Assembly (NCBI GenBank): GCA_027310505.1
Contig: DAIDAS010000313.1
Span: 1 to 12,593 of the forward strand
Reading direction: 5' to 3'
From: a bacterium
Lineage (GTDB): Bacteria; Pseudomonadota; Gammaproteobacteria; Burkholderiales; Methylophilaceae
Length of the DNA stretch: 12,593 nucleotides
The notes beneath the pieces were generated by a model that had not been told where the DNA came from, did no database searches, and saw only the letters and a program-made list of their open reading frames with translations. The position numbers and the translations under genes were made by a program. Below are positions 1-7,982 of this stretch, one piece after another; the first letter of the stretch is position 1, and the number at the start of each line of letters is the position of its first letter.

Positions 1-369
1 GGCAATGTGTTGTGGACGGATGACGGACCGCACTTTGTCGATTTCGACGACAGTCGCATGGGGCCGGCAATACAGGATTTATGGATGCTGCTGTCGGGCG
101 AACGTGCCGACATGGTGCGGCAAATGGCCGACCTGCTGGCCGGATATGAAGACTTCCACGACTTCAACCCGTGCGAACTGCACCTGGTCGAAGCGTTGCG
201 CACTCTGCGCCTGATCCACTATGCCGCCTGGCTCGCCCGTCGCTGGCACGATCCGGCTTTCCCTATGGCTTTCCCCTGGTTCAACACCCAGCGCTACTGG
301 CAGGACCGCATCCTGGAACTACGCGAACAGATCGCGCTGATGGACGAGCCACCGTTGTGGCAGAACTGA
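1..369 (+). CDS. srkA: Stress response kinase A (SrkA/YihE-type), C-terminal part, 5' truncated by the window edge
   Basis: The frame is open from base 1 and encodes the last 122 residues. It opens with GNVLW, which matches the end of the HxGN metal/ATP-site motif of aminoglycoside-phosphotransferase-fold kinases, followed by FVDFDDSRMGP (the DFG-like metal-binding Asp segment) and QDLWMLLSG. The later stretch RLIHYAAWLARRWHDPAFP and the ending EPPLWQN fit the C-terminus of E. coli SrkA closely. Known of the family: SrkA is a cytoplasmic Ser/Thr protein kinase of about 328 residues that protects cells under envelope or oxidative stress. The catalytic loop and N-lobe lie outside the window. 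The gene ends 132 bp before the tetR gene, and the operator/promoter block between them suggests it is not part of the efflux operon. Confidence 0.9.
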   Translation, partial: GNVLWTDDGPHFVDFDDSRMGPAIQDLWMLLSGERADMVRQMADLLAGYEDFHDFNPCELHLVEALRTLRLIHYAAWLARRWHDPAFPMAFPWFNTQRYWQDRILELREQIALMDEPPLWQN

Positions 370-372
370 TCC

Positions 373-386
373 GTCAGACCCCTGAC
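373..386 (+). terminator. Weak hairpin just after srkA
   Basis: GTCAG and CTGAC pair around an ACCC loop directly after the srkA stop codon. The stem is only 5 bp and no T-run follows, so intrinsic termination is doubtful. It is listed because it is the only structure between srkA and the efflux operon promoter. Confidence 0.25.
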
Positions 387-425
387 ATCACAATCCGCTA
401 GCCATTCCCACTGCCAGAAAATTTT

Positions 426-441
426 GTTACCGATCGGTAAC
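426..441. promoter_or_regulatory. TetR operator 1 (perfect 16-bp palindrome)
   Basis: GTTACCGATCGGTAAC is a perfect palindrome upstream of the tetR gene. Its TACCGATCGGTA core recurs 34 bp downstream (centre to centre). TetR-family repressors usually bind palindromes of this size beside their own gene, so binding by the protein at 502-1128 is a well-supported inference, though not shown by sequence alone. Confidence 0.8.
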
Positions 442-448
442 ATTTTCC

Positions 449-477
449 TTGCAAGCGCTTGTACCGATCGGTAACAT
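449..477 (+). promoter_or_regulatory. Sigma70-like promoter of the tetR-RND operon
   Basis: TTGCAA (449-454) and TAACAT (472-477) are separated by exactly 17 bp, which makes a good -35/-10 pair. Transcription would start near 484, leaving a leader of about 18 nt before the ATG at 502. Operator 2 covers the end of the spacer and the first bases of the -10 box, so repressor binding would block RNA polymerase. A separate 10-bp palindrome, CAAGCGCTTG (452-461), overlaps the -35 box. Confidence 0.65.
461..475. promoter_or_regulatory. TetR operator 2 overlapping the -10 box
   Basis: GTACCGATCGGTAAC contains the same perfect 12-bp palindrome TACCGATCGGTA (462-473) as operator 1. Its right flank (AAC) is identical to operator 1, while its left flank differs (GTACC rather than GTTACC). 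The overlap with the predicted -10 element fits steric autorepression. Confidence 0.8.
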
Positions 478-501
478 CTCACGCTTGCATTGGAAAATCA
501 A

Positions 502-1128
502 ATGACCAAAACAGCGACCAAGCCCGTGCGCAAGGTGATTCACGGACCAATTGCGCAATCCCAGATCCTCGATGCGGTTGACGAACTGTTCTACATGGAA
601 GGCGCTCGCGCCGTCGGCGTCGATGCCGTGGCCAGGCACGCCGGCGTCAACAAGATGTGTCTGTATCGCCAGTTCGAATCCAAGGAAAGCCTGCTGCTGC
701 GCTATCTGGAACGGCGCCACCAGCGCTTCTGGGATTATGTGCAGGCCAGCCTGGACCAGCACCCGGACGACCCCAGAGAACAACTGCGCCAATTCTTTAG
801 CGATGTCACCGCGCGCATGCAACAGCCGGGCTATCGTGGCTGCGCATTCATCAACATCGCCGTCGAGTTTCCGGATCGCGCCCACCCTGCCCGGCAATTC
901 GTGGCTGACAACAAGGAAAGATTCCTCGCGAAACTGCAGGATCTCGCCGCCCAGTCTGGCGCTGCCAACCCGCAAGCCCTGGCCTATAGCATCGCTCTGC
1001 TGCTGGAAGGCGCCTATTCCGCAAGCCAGACCTACCCGGCTGGCCACCCCATCCTGGCAACGCTGCCGCAAGCCGCCATGGCCATGGTCGATGCCGCCTG
1101 CACGGAACCCGTCACCGGCACGAAATAA
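502..1128 (+). CDS. TetR/AcrR-family transcriptional repressor of the RND efflux operon
   Basis: This 208-residue protein has the standard TetR length and layout. The N-terminal helix-turn-helix spans about residues 20-66 (ILDAVDELFYMEGARAVGVD, then VARHAGVNKMCLYRQFESKE), with the diagnostic LYRQFESKESLL end of the recognition region. The rest is a helical ligand-binding and dimerisation domain with a single GCAFINIAVEF segment typical of one TetR subgroup. I chose the ATG at 502 over the in-frame TTG at 490 because it fits the predicted transcript start near 484 and the usual short N-tail; no strong Shine-Dalgarno sequence is visible for either. It lies 90 bp upstream of the RND permease in the same direction. 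The two palindromes upstream point to autoregulation and control of the pump. The inducer is unknown. Confidence 0.92.
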   Translation: MTKTATKPVRKVIHGPIAQSQILDAVDELFYMEGARAVGVDAVARHAGVNKMCLYRQFESKESLLLRYLERRHQRFWDYVQASLDQHPDDPREQLRQFFSDVTARMQQPGYRGCAFINIAVEFPDRAHPARQFVADNKERFLAKLQDLAAQSGAANPQALAYSIALLLEGAYSASQTYPAGHPILATLPQAAMAMVDAACTEPVTGTK

Positions 1129-1166
1129 GCTCAAGCACGATCAGGCCCGATATGTAACGCATTTTG

Positions 1167-1184
1167 GCAGTACCCCGGTATTGC
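1167..1184. promoter_or_regulatory. Inverted repeat between tetR and the permease gene
   Basis: GCAGTACCCCGGTATTGC is a near-perfect 18-bp inverted repeat. Its TACC and GGTA half-sites match those of the two upstream operators but are spaced by 2 bp instead of 4. As RNA it could form a 7-bp stem (one G-U pair) followed by TGTTTT, so it may be a weak attenuator lowering pump expression relative to the repressor. Sequence alone does not decide between an auxiliary operator, an attenuator and chance. Confidence 0.4.
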
Positions 1185-1218
1185 TGTTTTCTGGATTGAA
1201 AATGGATCGAGAGTTTCC

Positions 1219-4200
1219 ATGATAGGAATTGTAAGAATCGCCCTGCAGCGCCCATACACCTTCGTGGTGATGGCCCTGCTTCTGCTCATCATGGGAGCGC
1301 TGGCCGCGCTGCGTACGCCGGTCGACATTTTCCCCGAAATCAGGATCCCGGTGATCGCCGTTGCATGGCAATACACCGGCCTGCCGCCGGATGACATGGC
1401 GGGCCGCATCACGACGCTCTACGAACGGGTGCTGACGACCACCGTCAACGACATCGAGCACATCGAGGCCAATTCCTACACCGGCTTCGGCATCGTCAAG
1501 ATTTTCTTCCAGCCCGGCGTCAATATTGCTACCGCCAATGCGCAGGTCACCGCGGTTTCACAAGTTGTCACACGGCAGATGCCAGCTGGCACGACACCGC
1601 CGCTCATCATCAACTACAGCGCTTCGACCGTACCTATCCTGCAGGTCGCGCTGTCGGGCAAGGGAATGTCCGAGCAGAGCCTGGGTGACCTGGGGCTCAA
1701 CATCATCCGCACGCGCCTGGTGACGGTGCCTGGCGCTGCGATCCCCTATCCGTTCGGCGGCAAGACGCGCCAGGTGCAGATTGACCTCGACCCTTCGGCA
1801 ATCCAGGCCCGCGGCCTATCGGCACAGGACGTCGCCAATGCGCTGGCGGCACAGAACCTGATTCTGCCTGTCGGCACGCAGAAAATAGGCAGCTATGAAT
1901 ACACGCTGCGACTGAACAACGCGCCATCTGCCATCGAAGAATTGAACAACCTGCCCATCAAGGTCGTCAACGGGGCAACGGTCTACATCCGCGACGTTGC
2001 CCACGTACGCGACGGCAATCCGCCACAAACCAATATCGTGCATGTGGACGGTGGCCGTTCGGTGCTGATGTCGGTGCTCAAGAACGGCGCCACCTCGACA
2101 CTGGATATCGTGTCGGGCATCAAAGCCAAGCTGCAGGAGATCAAGCCATCGCTGCCTGATAACCTGGTCGTATCACCCATCAACGACCAATCACTGTTCG
2201 TACGGGCAGCCATACGCGGCGTGGCGTTTGAGGGCGTTGTCGCGGCTGCGCTGACCAGTCTGATGATCCTGCTGTTCCTCGGCAGCTGGCGCTCCACGGT
2301 CATCATTGCCGTTTCCATCCCGCTATCCGTGCTGGGAGCCATCGTCGCCCTGGCAGCGACCGGAGAAACGCTCAACATCATGACGCTGGGGGGGCTCGCG
2401 CTGGCGGTCGGCATTCTGGTCGACGATGCCACGGTGACCATCGAAAACATCAACTGGCATCTGGAGCAGGGTAAGGAAATCGAAACGGCCATCATGGATG
2501 GCGCAGCGCAGATCGTGACCCCGGCGTTTGTCTCCCTGCTCAGTATCTGCATCGTGTTCGTGCCGATGTTCTTCCTCGAAGGGGTGTCACGCTTCCTGTT
2601 CGTACCCATGGCGGAAGCCGTCATCTATGCCATGGTGAGCTCGTTCATCCTGTCGCGCACACTGGTGCCGACCATGGCCAAATATCTGCTGAAACCGCAT
2701 GCACCGCATACCGACCTGCACGGCACGAATGAAACGCTTCCGCCCTCACGCAATCCGCTGGTCAGGTTCCAGCGCGGGTTCGAGGCGCGCTTCGAGCGTT
2801 TCCGCCTGGGCTATCGCGATCTGCTGGCGCTCGCGCTGGACCACCGTCGCGTATTCGTGACGGGGTTCATGGCGTTCGTACTGCTGACAGCGGCGCTGAT
2901 TCCGTTCCTGGGCCGCAATTTCTTCCCGGCCGTGGACGGCGGCCAGATCCTCATGCACGCACGCGTGCCGGTCGGTACGCGCGTGGAGGAGACCGCCTCG
3001 CGTTTCGCGGACATCGAAGAAGCCATCAAACACGTGATTCCCGAACACGAGATCGAGACGCTGGTCGACAACATCGGGGTGCCCATCAGCAGCATCAACA
3101 TGACCTACAACAACACCGGCCTGATCGGCGAGCAGGACGGCGATATCCAGATCGCGCTGAAAGAAGGGCACCGGCCGACCGCCGAGTACGTGCGAGAACT
3201 GCGCGAACGCCTGCCGCGCGAGTTTCCGGGGACAACCTTCTCGTTCCCACCGGCCGACATCGTGAGCCAGATTCTCAACTTCGGCTCACCAGCCCCCATT
3301 GATCTGCAGATCCGTGGCGGCAAGCTCGACGCCAATTTTGACTACGCCAACAAGCTGCTGCCCAGGATCCGTCAGGTTCCCGGGGTAACGGACGTCCGCA
3401 TCCAGCAGTCGCGCCGGAGCCCGTTGTTCGATATCAGCATCGACCGCACCCGCTCGCAGGAAGTCGGCCTCACCACGCGCGATGTCACCAACAGCCTGGT
3501 AGTCAACCTGGCCGGCAGCTCGCAGGTGGCGCCAACCTTCTGGCTCAACCCCGCCAATGGCGTGTCCTACCCCATCGTCATGCAGACGCCGCAATACCGG
3601 CTCGACTCCCTGCCGGCCCTGGCCAACCTGCCGATCAGCGGCGCCGGCAGCAATACCACGCAAACGCTGGGCGCGCTGGCCACCTTCCAGCGCGGCAACG
3701 GCAATGCCGTAGTCAGCCAGTACGACATCCAGTCCATGGTGCAGATCAATGCCTCCACCCAGGGCCGCGATCTCGGCGCTGTCGCCAAGGACATCCGCCG
3801 CATCATCGACGAAACGGTGAGCGAGGTGCCCAAGGGCGCCAAGGTCGAGCTGCTGGGCCAGGTCAAAACCATGGACAGCGCGTTTTCCGGACTACTGTTT
3901 GGCCTGCTTGGCGCCATCGTGCTGATTTATCTGCTGATCGTGGTCAATTTCCAGTCGTGGAGCGATCCGTTCGTCATCATCACGGCTTTGCCAGCGGCGC
4001 TTGCAGGCATCGTCTGGATGCTCTTCGTGACCTACACGCCGCTGTCGGTGCCGGCGCTGACCGGAGCCATCATGTGCATGGGCATCGCCACGGCCAACAG
4101 CGTACTTGTCATCAGCTTTGCACGTGAACGCCTGGAATACCTGGGCGACTCCACGGCCGCCGCTATCGAGGCCGGATTCGTGCGCTTCCGCCCCGTACTG

Positions 4201-4422
4201 ATGACAGCGCTCGCCATGATTATCGGCATGGCACCGATGGCGCTCGGCCTCGGCGAAGGCGGCGAACAGAATGCGCCGTTGGGACGCGCCGTGATCGGCG
4301 GCCTAATCTTCGCCACCATTGCCACGCTGATTTTCGTTCCCGTCGTGTTCAGCATCATTCACCGGCGGTACAGCAAACAACCTGCACTACAAAATAGCAT
4401 CGGAGAATTAAATGCAGTCTGA
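1219..4422 (+). CDS. Efflux RND transporter permease subunit (AcrB-like)
   Basis: At 1067 residues it has the full RND pump length. The protein starts with the usual cytoplasmic helix and TM1 (VVMALLLLIMGALAALRTPV), then the first porter loop with TGLPPDDMAGRI. A first TM bundle covers about residues 335-500, TM7 lies near 542, a second periplasmic loop follows, and the last TM bundle covers about 888-1050. TM4 carries GILVDDATVTIENI with Asp402 and Asp403, matching the proton-relay pair Asp407/408 of AcrB. In TM10, GIATANSVLVISFARE aligns with the AcrB segment containing Lys940, but the Lys position is Ala959 here. Family knowledge: such proteins work as trimers in the inner membrane, exporting drugs, solvents or metabolites by proton antiport with an adaptor and an outer-membrane channel. 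The lack of CzcA-type signatures argues against a metal pump. The substrate is unknown. A GAGAG ribosome-binding sequence (1209-1213) supports the start. Confidence 0.95.
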   Translation: MIGIVRIALQRPYTFVVMALLLLIMGALAALRTPVDIFPEIRIPVIAVAWQYTGLPPDDMAGRITTLYERVLTTTVNDIEHIEANSYTGFGIVKIFFQPGVNIATANAQVTAVSQVVTRQMPAGTTPPLIINYSASTVPILQVALSGKGMSEQSLGDLGLNIIRTRLVTVPGAAIPYPFGGKTRQVQIDLDPSAIQARGLSAQDVANALAAQNLILPVGTQKIGSYEYTLRLNNAPSAIEELNNLPIKVVNGATVYIRDVAHVRDGNPPQTNIVHVDGGRSVLMSVLKNGATSTLDIVSGIKAKLQEIKPSLPDNLVVSPINDQSLFVRAAIRGVAFEGVVAAALTSLMILLFLGSWRSTVIIAVSIPLSVLGAIVALAATGETLNIMTLGGLALAVGILVDDATVTIENINWHLEQGKEIETAIMDGAAQIVTPAFVSLLSICIVFVPMFFLEGVSRFLFVPMAEAVIYAMVSSFILSRTLVPTMAKYLLKPHAPHTDLHGTNETLPPSRNPLVRFQRGFEARFERFRLGYRDLLALALDHRRVFVTGFMAFVLLTAALIPFLGRNFFPAVDGGQILMHARVPVGTRVEETASRFADIEEAIKHVIPEHEIETLVDNIGVPISSINMTYNNTGLIGEQDGDIQIALKEGHRPTAEYVRELRERLPREFPGTTFSFPPADIVSQILNFGSPAPIDLQIRGGKLDANFDYANKLLPRIRQVPGVTDVRIQQSRRSPLFDISIDRTRSQEVGLTTRDVTNSLVVNLAGSSQVAPTFWLNPANGVSYPIVMQTPQYRLDSLPALANLPISGAGSNTTQTLGALATFQRGNGNAVVSQYDIQSMVQINASTQGRDLGAVAKDIRRIIDETVSEVPKGAKVELLGQVKTMDSAFSGLLFGLLGAIVLIYLLIVVNFQSWSDPFVIITALPAALAGIVWMLFVTYTPLSVPALTGAIMCMGIATANSVLVISFARERLEYLGDSTAAAIEAGFVRFRPVLMTALAMIIGMAPMALGLGEGGEQNAPLGRAVIGGLIFATIATLIFVPVVFSIIHRRYSKQPALQNSIGELNAV

Positions 4423-5608
4423 TCGAATCGCGTCACGCCGGCCCTACCGAGCCTTGCGCATCGTCGCCGTAGTGGCGGCCATTGCTGCCGCGGCCATTGT
4501 GGCAAGCGGCATCGCAACCCGCGCCCACAGCAACGAAAAACTCAAGCAATGGGCCGCCGAACAAGCCATTCCGAGCGTCAGCGTCGTCACGCCGGGCAAA
4601 GAGGGAAACCTCGCCACGCTTGATCTGCCCGGCCGCTTCGAGGCTTATGCCCACGCCCCCATCTACGCACGCGTCAGCGGCTACCTCAAGAGCTGGAAAG
4701 TCGACATGGGCACGCAAGTAAAAACAGGCCAACTGCTGGGTGAAATAGAAACGCCGGATCTCGACCAACAGCTGTTACAGGCGCGGGCCGACCTCGCAAG
4801 TGCACAGGCCAATGCCGAACTGAGCGCGACAACCGCCAAACGCTGGCAGGCCATGCTCAAGACAGATTCCGTTTCGCGGCAGGAAGTCGACGACAAGACC
4901 GGCGACCTCGCCGCCAAGGAAGCCATGGTCAAAGCAGCCCAAGCCAGTGTCGACCGCCTGGTTGCCACCAAAGGCTTTGCCCGCATCGTGGCGCCGTTCG
5001 ATGGTATCGTCACCTCTCGTTCAACCGACACGGGAGCGCTCATCAATGCGGGCAGCGGCACCGGCCCTGCCTTGTTCGAGGTTTCCGATACCCGCAAGCT
5101 GCGCCTTTACGTCAATGTGCCCCAGATTTACGTGGCCAGCGTTCACCTAGGCAACAAAGCCGACATCAGGGTGCCGGAGCATCCCGGCAAGACATACTCG
5201 GCAACGGTCGAATCCATGTCGCGCGCAGTGGACGCCGCCTCCGGTACAACGCTGGTCCAGCTGCTGATCGACAATGCCGCCGGCGAACTGTTGCCGGGCG
5301 GCTTCGCCAACGTCAGCCTGCACCTGCCGGGTAATGCCACGGCGTTCAGCATCCCGGCCAGTGCGCTCATCTTCGACAAATCGGGAATGCGCGTAGCCAC
5401 CGTCGGCGCCGACGGCAAGGTGCTGCTGAAACCGGTCACGATCGCGCGCGATCTCGGCAAAACCATCGAGCTCGGTTCCGGCATCGAGGCCGGAGATCGC
5501 ATCATCGAAAGCCCGCCGGACGGCATTGTCGATGGCACGCCGGTCCATGTCGTGGAAGCTGGCGCGAATCAGGCCAAAGCCTCCACCGCAACCAGGAAAA
5601 ACAACTGA
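4412..5608 (+). CDS. Efflux RND transporter periplasmic adaptor subunit (membrane fusion protein)
   Basis: This 398-residue protein has one N-terminal hydrophobic segment (about residues 15-34, VAVVAAIAAAAIVASGIA) and no lipobox Cys, so it is either anchored or cleaved rather than lipidated. The first lipoyl half is at about 83-118 (IYARVSGYLKSWKVDMG, then TQVKTGQLLGEIETPDL). An Ala/Gln-rich alpha-hairpin follows to about 187, then the second lipoyl half (ARIVAPFDGIVTSR, about 190-203), a beta-barrel and a membrane-proximal domain. Family role: it bridges the permease and the outer-membrane channel. The start overlaps the last 11 bases of the permease gene and is preceded by GGAG (4402-4405), indicating translational coupling. 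The C-terminal tail is Lys/Ala/Thr-rich and probably disordered. Confidence 0.94.
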   Translation: MQSDRIASRRPYRALRIVAVVAAIAAAAIVASGIATRAHSNEKLKQWAAEQAIPSVSVVTPGKEGNLATLDLPGRFEAYAHAPIYARVSGYLKSWKVDMGTQVKTGQLLGEIETPDLDQQLLQARADLASAQANAELSATTAKRWQAMLKTDSVSRQEVDDKTGDLAAKEAMVKAAQASVDRLVATKGFARIVAPFDGIVTSRSTDTGALINAGSGTGPALFEVSDTRKLRLYVNVPQIYVASVHLGNKADIRVPEHPGKTYSATVESMSRAVDAASGTTLVQLLIDNAAGELLPGGFANVSLHLPGNATAFSIPASALIFDKSGMRVATVGADGKVLLKPVTIARDLGKTIELGSGIEAGDRIIESPPDGIVDGTPVHVVEAGANQAKASTATRKNN

Positions 5609-5610
5609 TC

Positions 5611-7029
5611 ATGCGCATTGCAAAAACTGCCGCGGCCGCCACGCTCGGATTGGCCTTCACGATCAACGGCTGCTCGATGGCTCCACCGCTCAAGACGCCT
5701 GAAGTCGCTATCGCCCAGAGCTACAAGGAAACCGCGCCGTGGATGGTGGCCCAACCTGCCGACGAGTTACCGCGTGGTGCCTGGTGGAAACTCTACGGCG
5801 ATGCCGAACTGGATGCGCTCGAAACCAGGCTGATCGACAATAGTCCCGATCTGGCCGCTGCCATCGCACATCATGCGCAGGCCGAGGGATATACCACGCA
5901 GTTGCGCTCCGGCCTGTTCCCGACCGTGGACGCCGCGGCCAGTGCCCAGCGCAACCGGCAATCCGACCGGCGGCCGTTGCGCGGAGCCGCGGGGCCCAGT
6001 GAATACAGCGCCTATTCGATAGGCGTGCAGGCCAGCTACGAAGTCGATCTGTGGGGGCGCGTCCGCAATCTCGTCGAATCGGGAACCGCTGCGGAACAAG
6101 CCAGCAAGGCTGACCTCGAATCGATGCGGCTCAGCCTGCAGGCGGAACTCGCCCAGAATTACATCGCGCTACGCGGTGTCGACCAGCAAATCGCATTGCT
6201 GCGCGACACCGTCACCGCCTACCAAAAAACGCTGGAACTGACCAAGCTGCGCCATGATGGCGGCATCGCCCCGGGCCTCGATGTCGCTCGCGCACAGACG
6301 CAATACGCCGAGGCGCAGTCGCAGGTAGAACAGGCGCGTGCTCGCCGTGCATTGGCCGAACACGCGATCGCCGCGCTGGTCGGTGCCTCGGTTTCGGAAT
6401 TCGCCATAGCACCCCGCCTCGACAACATCGCCATGCCATCGATCCCCGTCGGCGTGCCATCCACGCTGCTGCAGCGCCGGCCCGACATCGCCGCCGCTCA
6501 ACGTCGCGTCGCATCTGCAAACGCCAGCATCGGCGTCGCCAAGGCGGCATTCTTCCCGAGCCTGACCCTGAGCGGTGTACTCGGGTTCCAAAGCTCATCG
6601 GCCAGCAACTGGCTCGCCGCGCCGAACACGTTCTGGGCGATCGGCCCCGCTGTTCTCCTCAACCTGTTCGATGCCGGCAAGCGCAAGGCCCAGGTGGCTC
6701 AGGCGCAGGCGGTGCTCGACGAAACCAGCGCCCAGTATCGCGGAATCGTCATCGGTGCGTTCCAGCAAGTTGAAGACAATCTGGCGCTGCTCAACCACTA
6801 CCGCGCCGCGGCCGAATCTCAACAATCCGCCGCCGCTGCCGCCAGCCAGTCGCTCGAATTCGCCATGAACCGCTACCGCGAAGGCGCCGCCAGCTACCTC
6901 GAAGTAACCACGGCGCAAACAACCGCCCTGCAAACACAGCGCACCCTGCTCGACCTCAACACAAGCAGGCTGCAGGCCAGCGTTCAGCTAATACGTGCGC
7001 TCGGCGGCGGGTGGTCTGCGGATTCCTGA
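5611..7029 (+). CDS. Outer membrane efflux lipoprotein, NodT/OprM type
   Basis: This 472-residue TolC-like channel protein begins with a lipoprotein signal peptide ending in TINGC, which puts the lipidated Cys at residue 21. Two outer-membrane-efflux repeats follow. Recognisable family stretches are PRGAWWKLYGDAELDALE, a segment ending in SYEVDLWGRVRNLVESG, the signature LLQRRPDIAAAQRRVASANA (around residue 291) with AKAAFFPSLTLSGVLG after it, and YREGAASYLEVTTAQ near the end. The function by family is a trimeric exit duct through the outer membrane and periplasm for the tripartite pump. The gene starts 2 bp after the adaptor stop codon, with AGGA (5594-5597) inside the adaptor's end. It is the last gene of the operon and is followed by a strong hairpin. 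Confidence 0.94.
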   Translation: MRIAKTAAAATLGLAFTINGCSMAPPLKTPEVAIAQSYKETAPWMVAQPADELPRGAWWKLYGDAELDALETRLIDNSPDLAAAIAHHAQAEGYTTQLRSGLFPTVDAAASAQRNRQSDRRPLRGAAGPSEYSAYSIGVQASYEVDLWGRVRNLVESGTAAEQASKADLESMRLSLQAELAQNYIALRGVDQQIALLRDTVTAYQKTLELTKLRHDGGIAPGLDVARAQTQYAEAQSQVEQARARRALAEHAIAALVGASVSEFAIAPRLDNIAMPSIPVGVPSTLLQRRPDIAAAQRRVASANASIGVAKAAFFPSLTLSGVLGFQSSSASNWLAAPNTFWAIGPAVLLNLFDAGKRKAQVAQAQAVLDETSAQYRGIVIGAFQQVEDNLALLNHYRAAAESQQSAAAAASQSLEFAMNRYREGAASYLEVTTAQTTALQTQRTLLDLNTSRLQASVQLIRALGGGWSADS

Positions 7030-7036
7030 AATTTTC

Positions 7037-7068
7037 AGGCCAAGAGCCCGAGGTCGGGTTCTTGGCCT
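7037..7068. terminator. Bidirectional terminator hairpin between the efflux operon and the SDR gene
   Basis: AGGCCAAGAGCCCGA (7037-7051) pairs with TCGGGTTCTTGGCCT (7054-7068) over 15 positions with a single G-T wobble. This very stable stem lies 7 bp after the channel gene's stop codon and overlaps the SDR stop codon on the other strand. No long T-run follows on the + strand; on the - strand GAAAATTT follows. The convergent gene arrangement fits a shared terminator. Confidence 0.75.
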
Positions 7069-7768
7069 ACCAGGGGATTTCTTGTCCATCGTAGGCGACG
7101 AACCTGCCCGCATTGTGGGTGGATAGCTGGTCGATCACCTTCCTCATGCCCGCCACGCTCTGCTCTGTGGTGATGAGCGCGTTGGGGCCGCCCATGTCGG
7201 TCTGCACCCAGCCGGGGTGCAGCGTGGTTGCGGCGATGCCGCGCGGTTGCAAATCGATGGCAAGGCTCTTCATCACCATGTTCACGGCCGTCTTGCTGGT
7301 ACGGTACAGGTAACTGCCGCCGCTGCCATTGTCGGCAATGCTCCCCATCTTGCTTGAGAGCGTCACGATCTTGCGCAACCGGCTGCCGGCAACTTGCTCG
7401 ACGAAACACTCCACCATTTTCATGGGCGCCATGGCATTGATGCGGAAGGCCTTGCCCCAATCGGCATAATTGGTCGCGCCAAACGAGCCCTCCGGGTAAA
7501 ACCCCGCGTTGTTGATCAGCAGGTCGATGCTCTCATTTTTGAGTGCCAGCGCCAGACGCTCGATCTGGCTGAAGTCAGTCACGTCCAGCGCCTGCACCGA
7601 CACCTTGCCGCCGGAATCAGCCGCCAGAGCGTTCAGCGCCGCAGCGTTGAGCGGATCGCGACAGCAGGCGATGACACGCCAGCCATCAGCGACGTATTGC
7701 CTGACGAATTCCAGGCCGATACCGCGATTAGCGCCGGTGATGAGTACCTGATAATTTGGGTTGTTCAT
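7067..7768 (-). CDS. SDR family oxidoreductase (C-factor/sniffer-like short-chain dehydrogenase)
   Basis: This 233-residue protein has the classical SDR layout. The Rossmann nucleotide-binding motif is VLITGANRGIGLEF (TGxxxGIG) near the N-terminus, the structural motif is LLINNAGFYPEGSFG, and the active site is LSSKMGS followed by YRTSK (YxxxK) with HPGWVQTDMGGP after it. By family it reduces or oxidises a carbonyl or alcohol with NAD(P)H in the cytoplasm; the C-factor-like features do not define a substrate. I chose the ATG at 7768 rather than the in-frame TTG at 7783 because GGAGGAAG, a strong ribosome-binding site, lies just upstream of this ATG and would be inside the coding region with the earlier start. 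It stands alone, convergent with the efflux operon, and there is no evidence that it acts with the pump. Confidence 0.9.
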   Translation of the reverse strand: MNNPNYQVLITGANRGIGLEFVRQYVADGWRVIACCRDPLNAAALNALAADSGGKVSVQALDVTDFSQIERLALALKNESIDLLINNAGFYPEGSFGATNYADWGKAFRINAMAPMKMVECFVEQVAGSRLRKIVTLSSKMGSIADNGSGGSYLYRTSKTAVNMVMKSLAIDLQPRGIAATTLHPGWVQTDMGGPNALITTEQSVAGMRKVIDQLSTHNAGRFVAYDGQEIPW

Positions 7769-7982
7769 TTGATCTTCCTCCAAAAATAACTACGACGACT
7801 CCAGTCTTCCTCGGTTGGAATGATTACGGCCCCGTTTGTTCGAAGGCTATCAAACTTTCTTTGCACCCTTAAGCAAGTCTTAATCTGGAAACAATACATT
7901 GCCTGAAACATCAGGTGAATTGCAGCTCAGTGAAATCGGAAACATCGTTAATTTCCAATTGCTCAGGTCGAAAGGAAAGATC

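Noticed and set aside
427..1134. Long - strand ORF of 235 codons opposite tetR
   Set aside because: It is antisense to a clear TetR gene, its product matches no family, and it is explained by GC-rich codon bias.
1983..2624. 213-codon - strand ORF inside the RND permease gene
   Set aside because: It is a shadow of the permease codons: Ser/Met/Thr-rich and without recognisable domains.
7769..7783. TTG start giving the SDR protein five more residues
   Set aside because: These codons are the ribosome-binding site itself (GGAGGAAG) for the ATG at 7768.
7899..7982. Upstream start for the PXPV-like protein
   Set aside because: It would place 28 extra residues ahead of a complete signal peptide. 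The ATG at 7983 has AGGAAAG at the right distance.
7769..7982. Promoters for the SDR and PXPV-like genes in their shared upstream gap
   Set aside because: TTGCAC (7861-7866) and TACATT (7895-7900) occur but not at a workable spacing, and no convincing -35/-10 pair was found on either strand.
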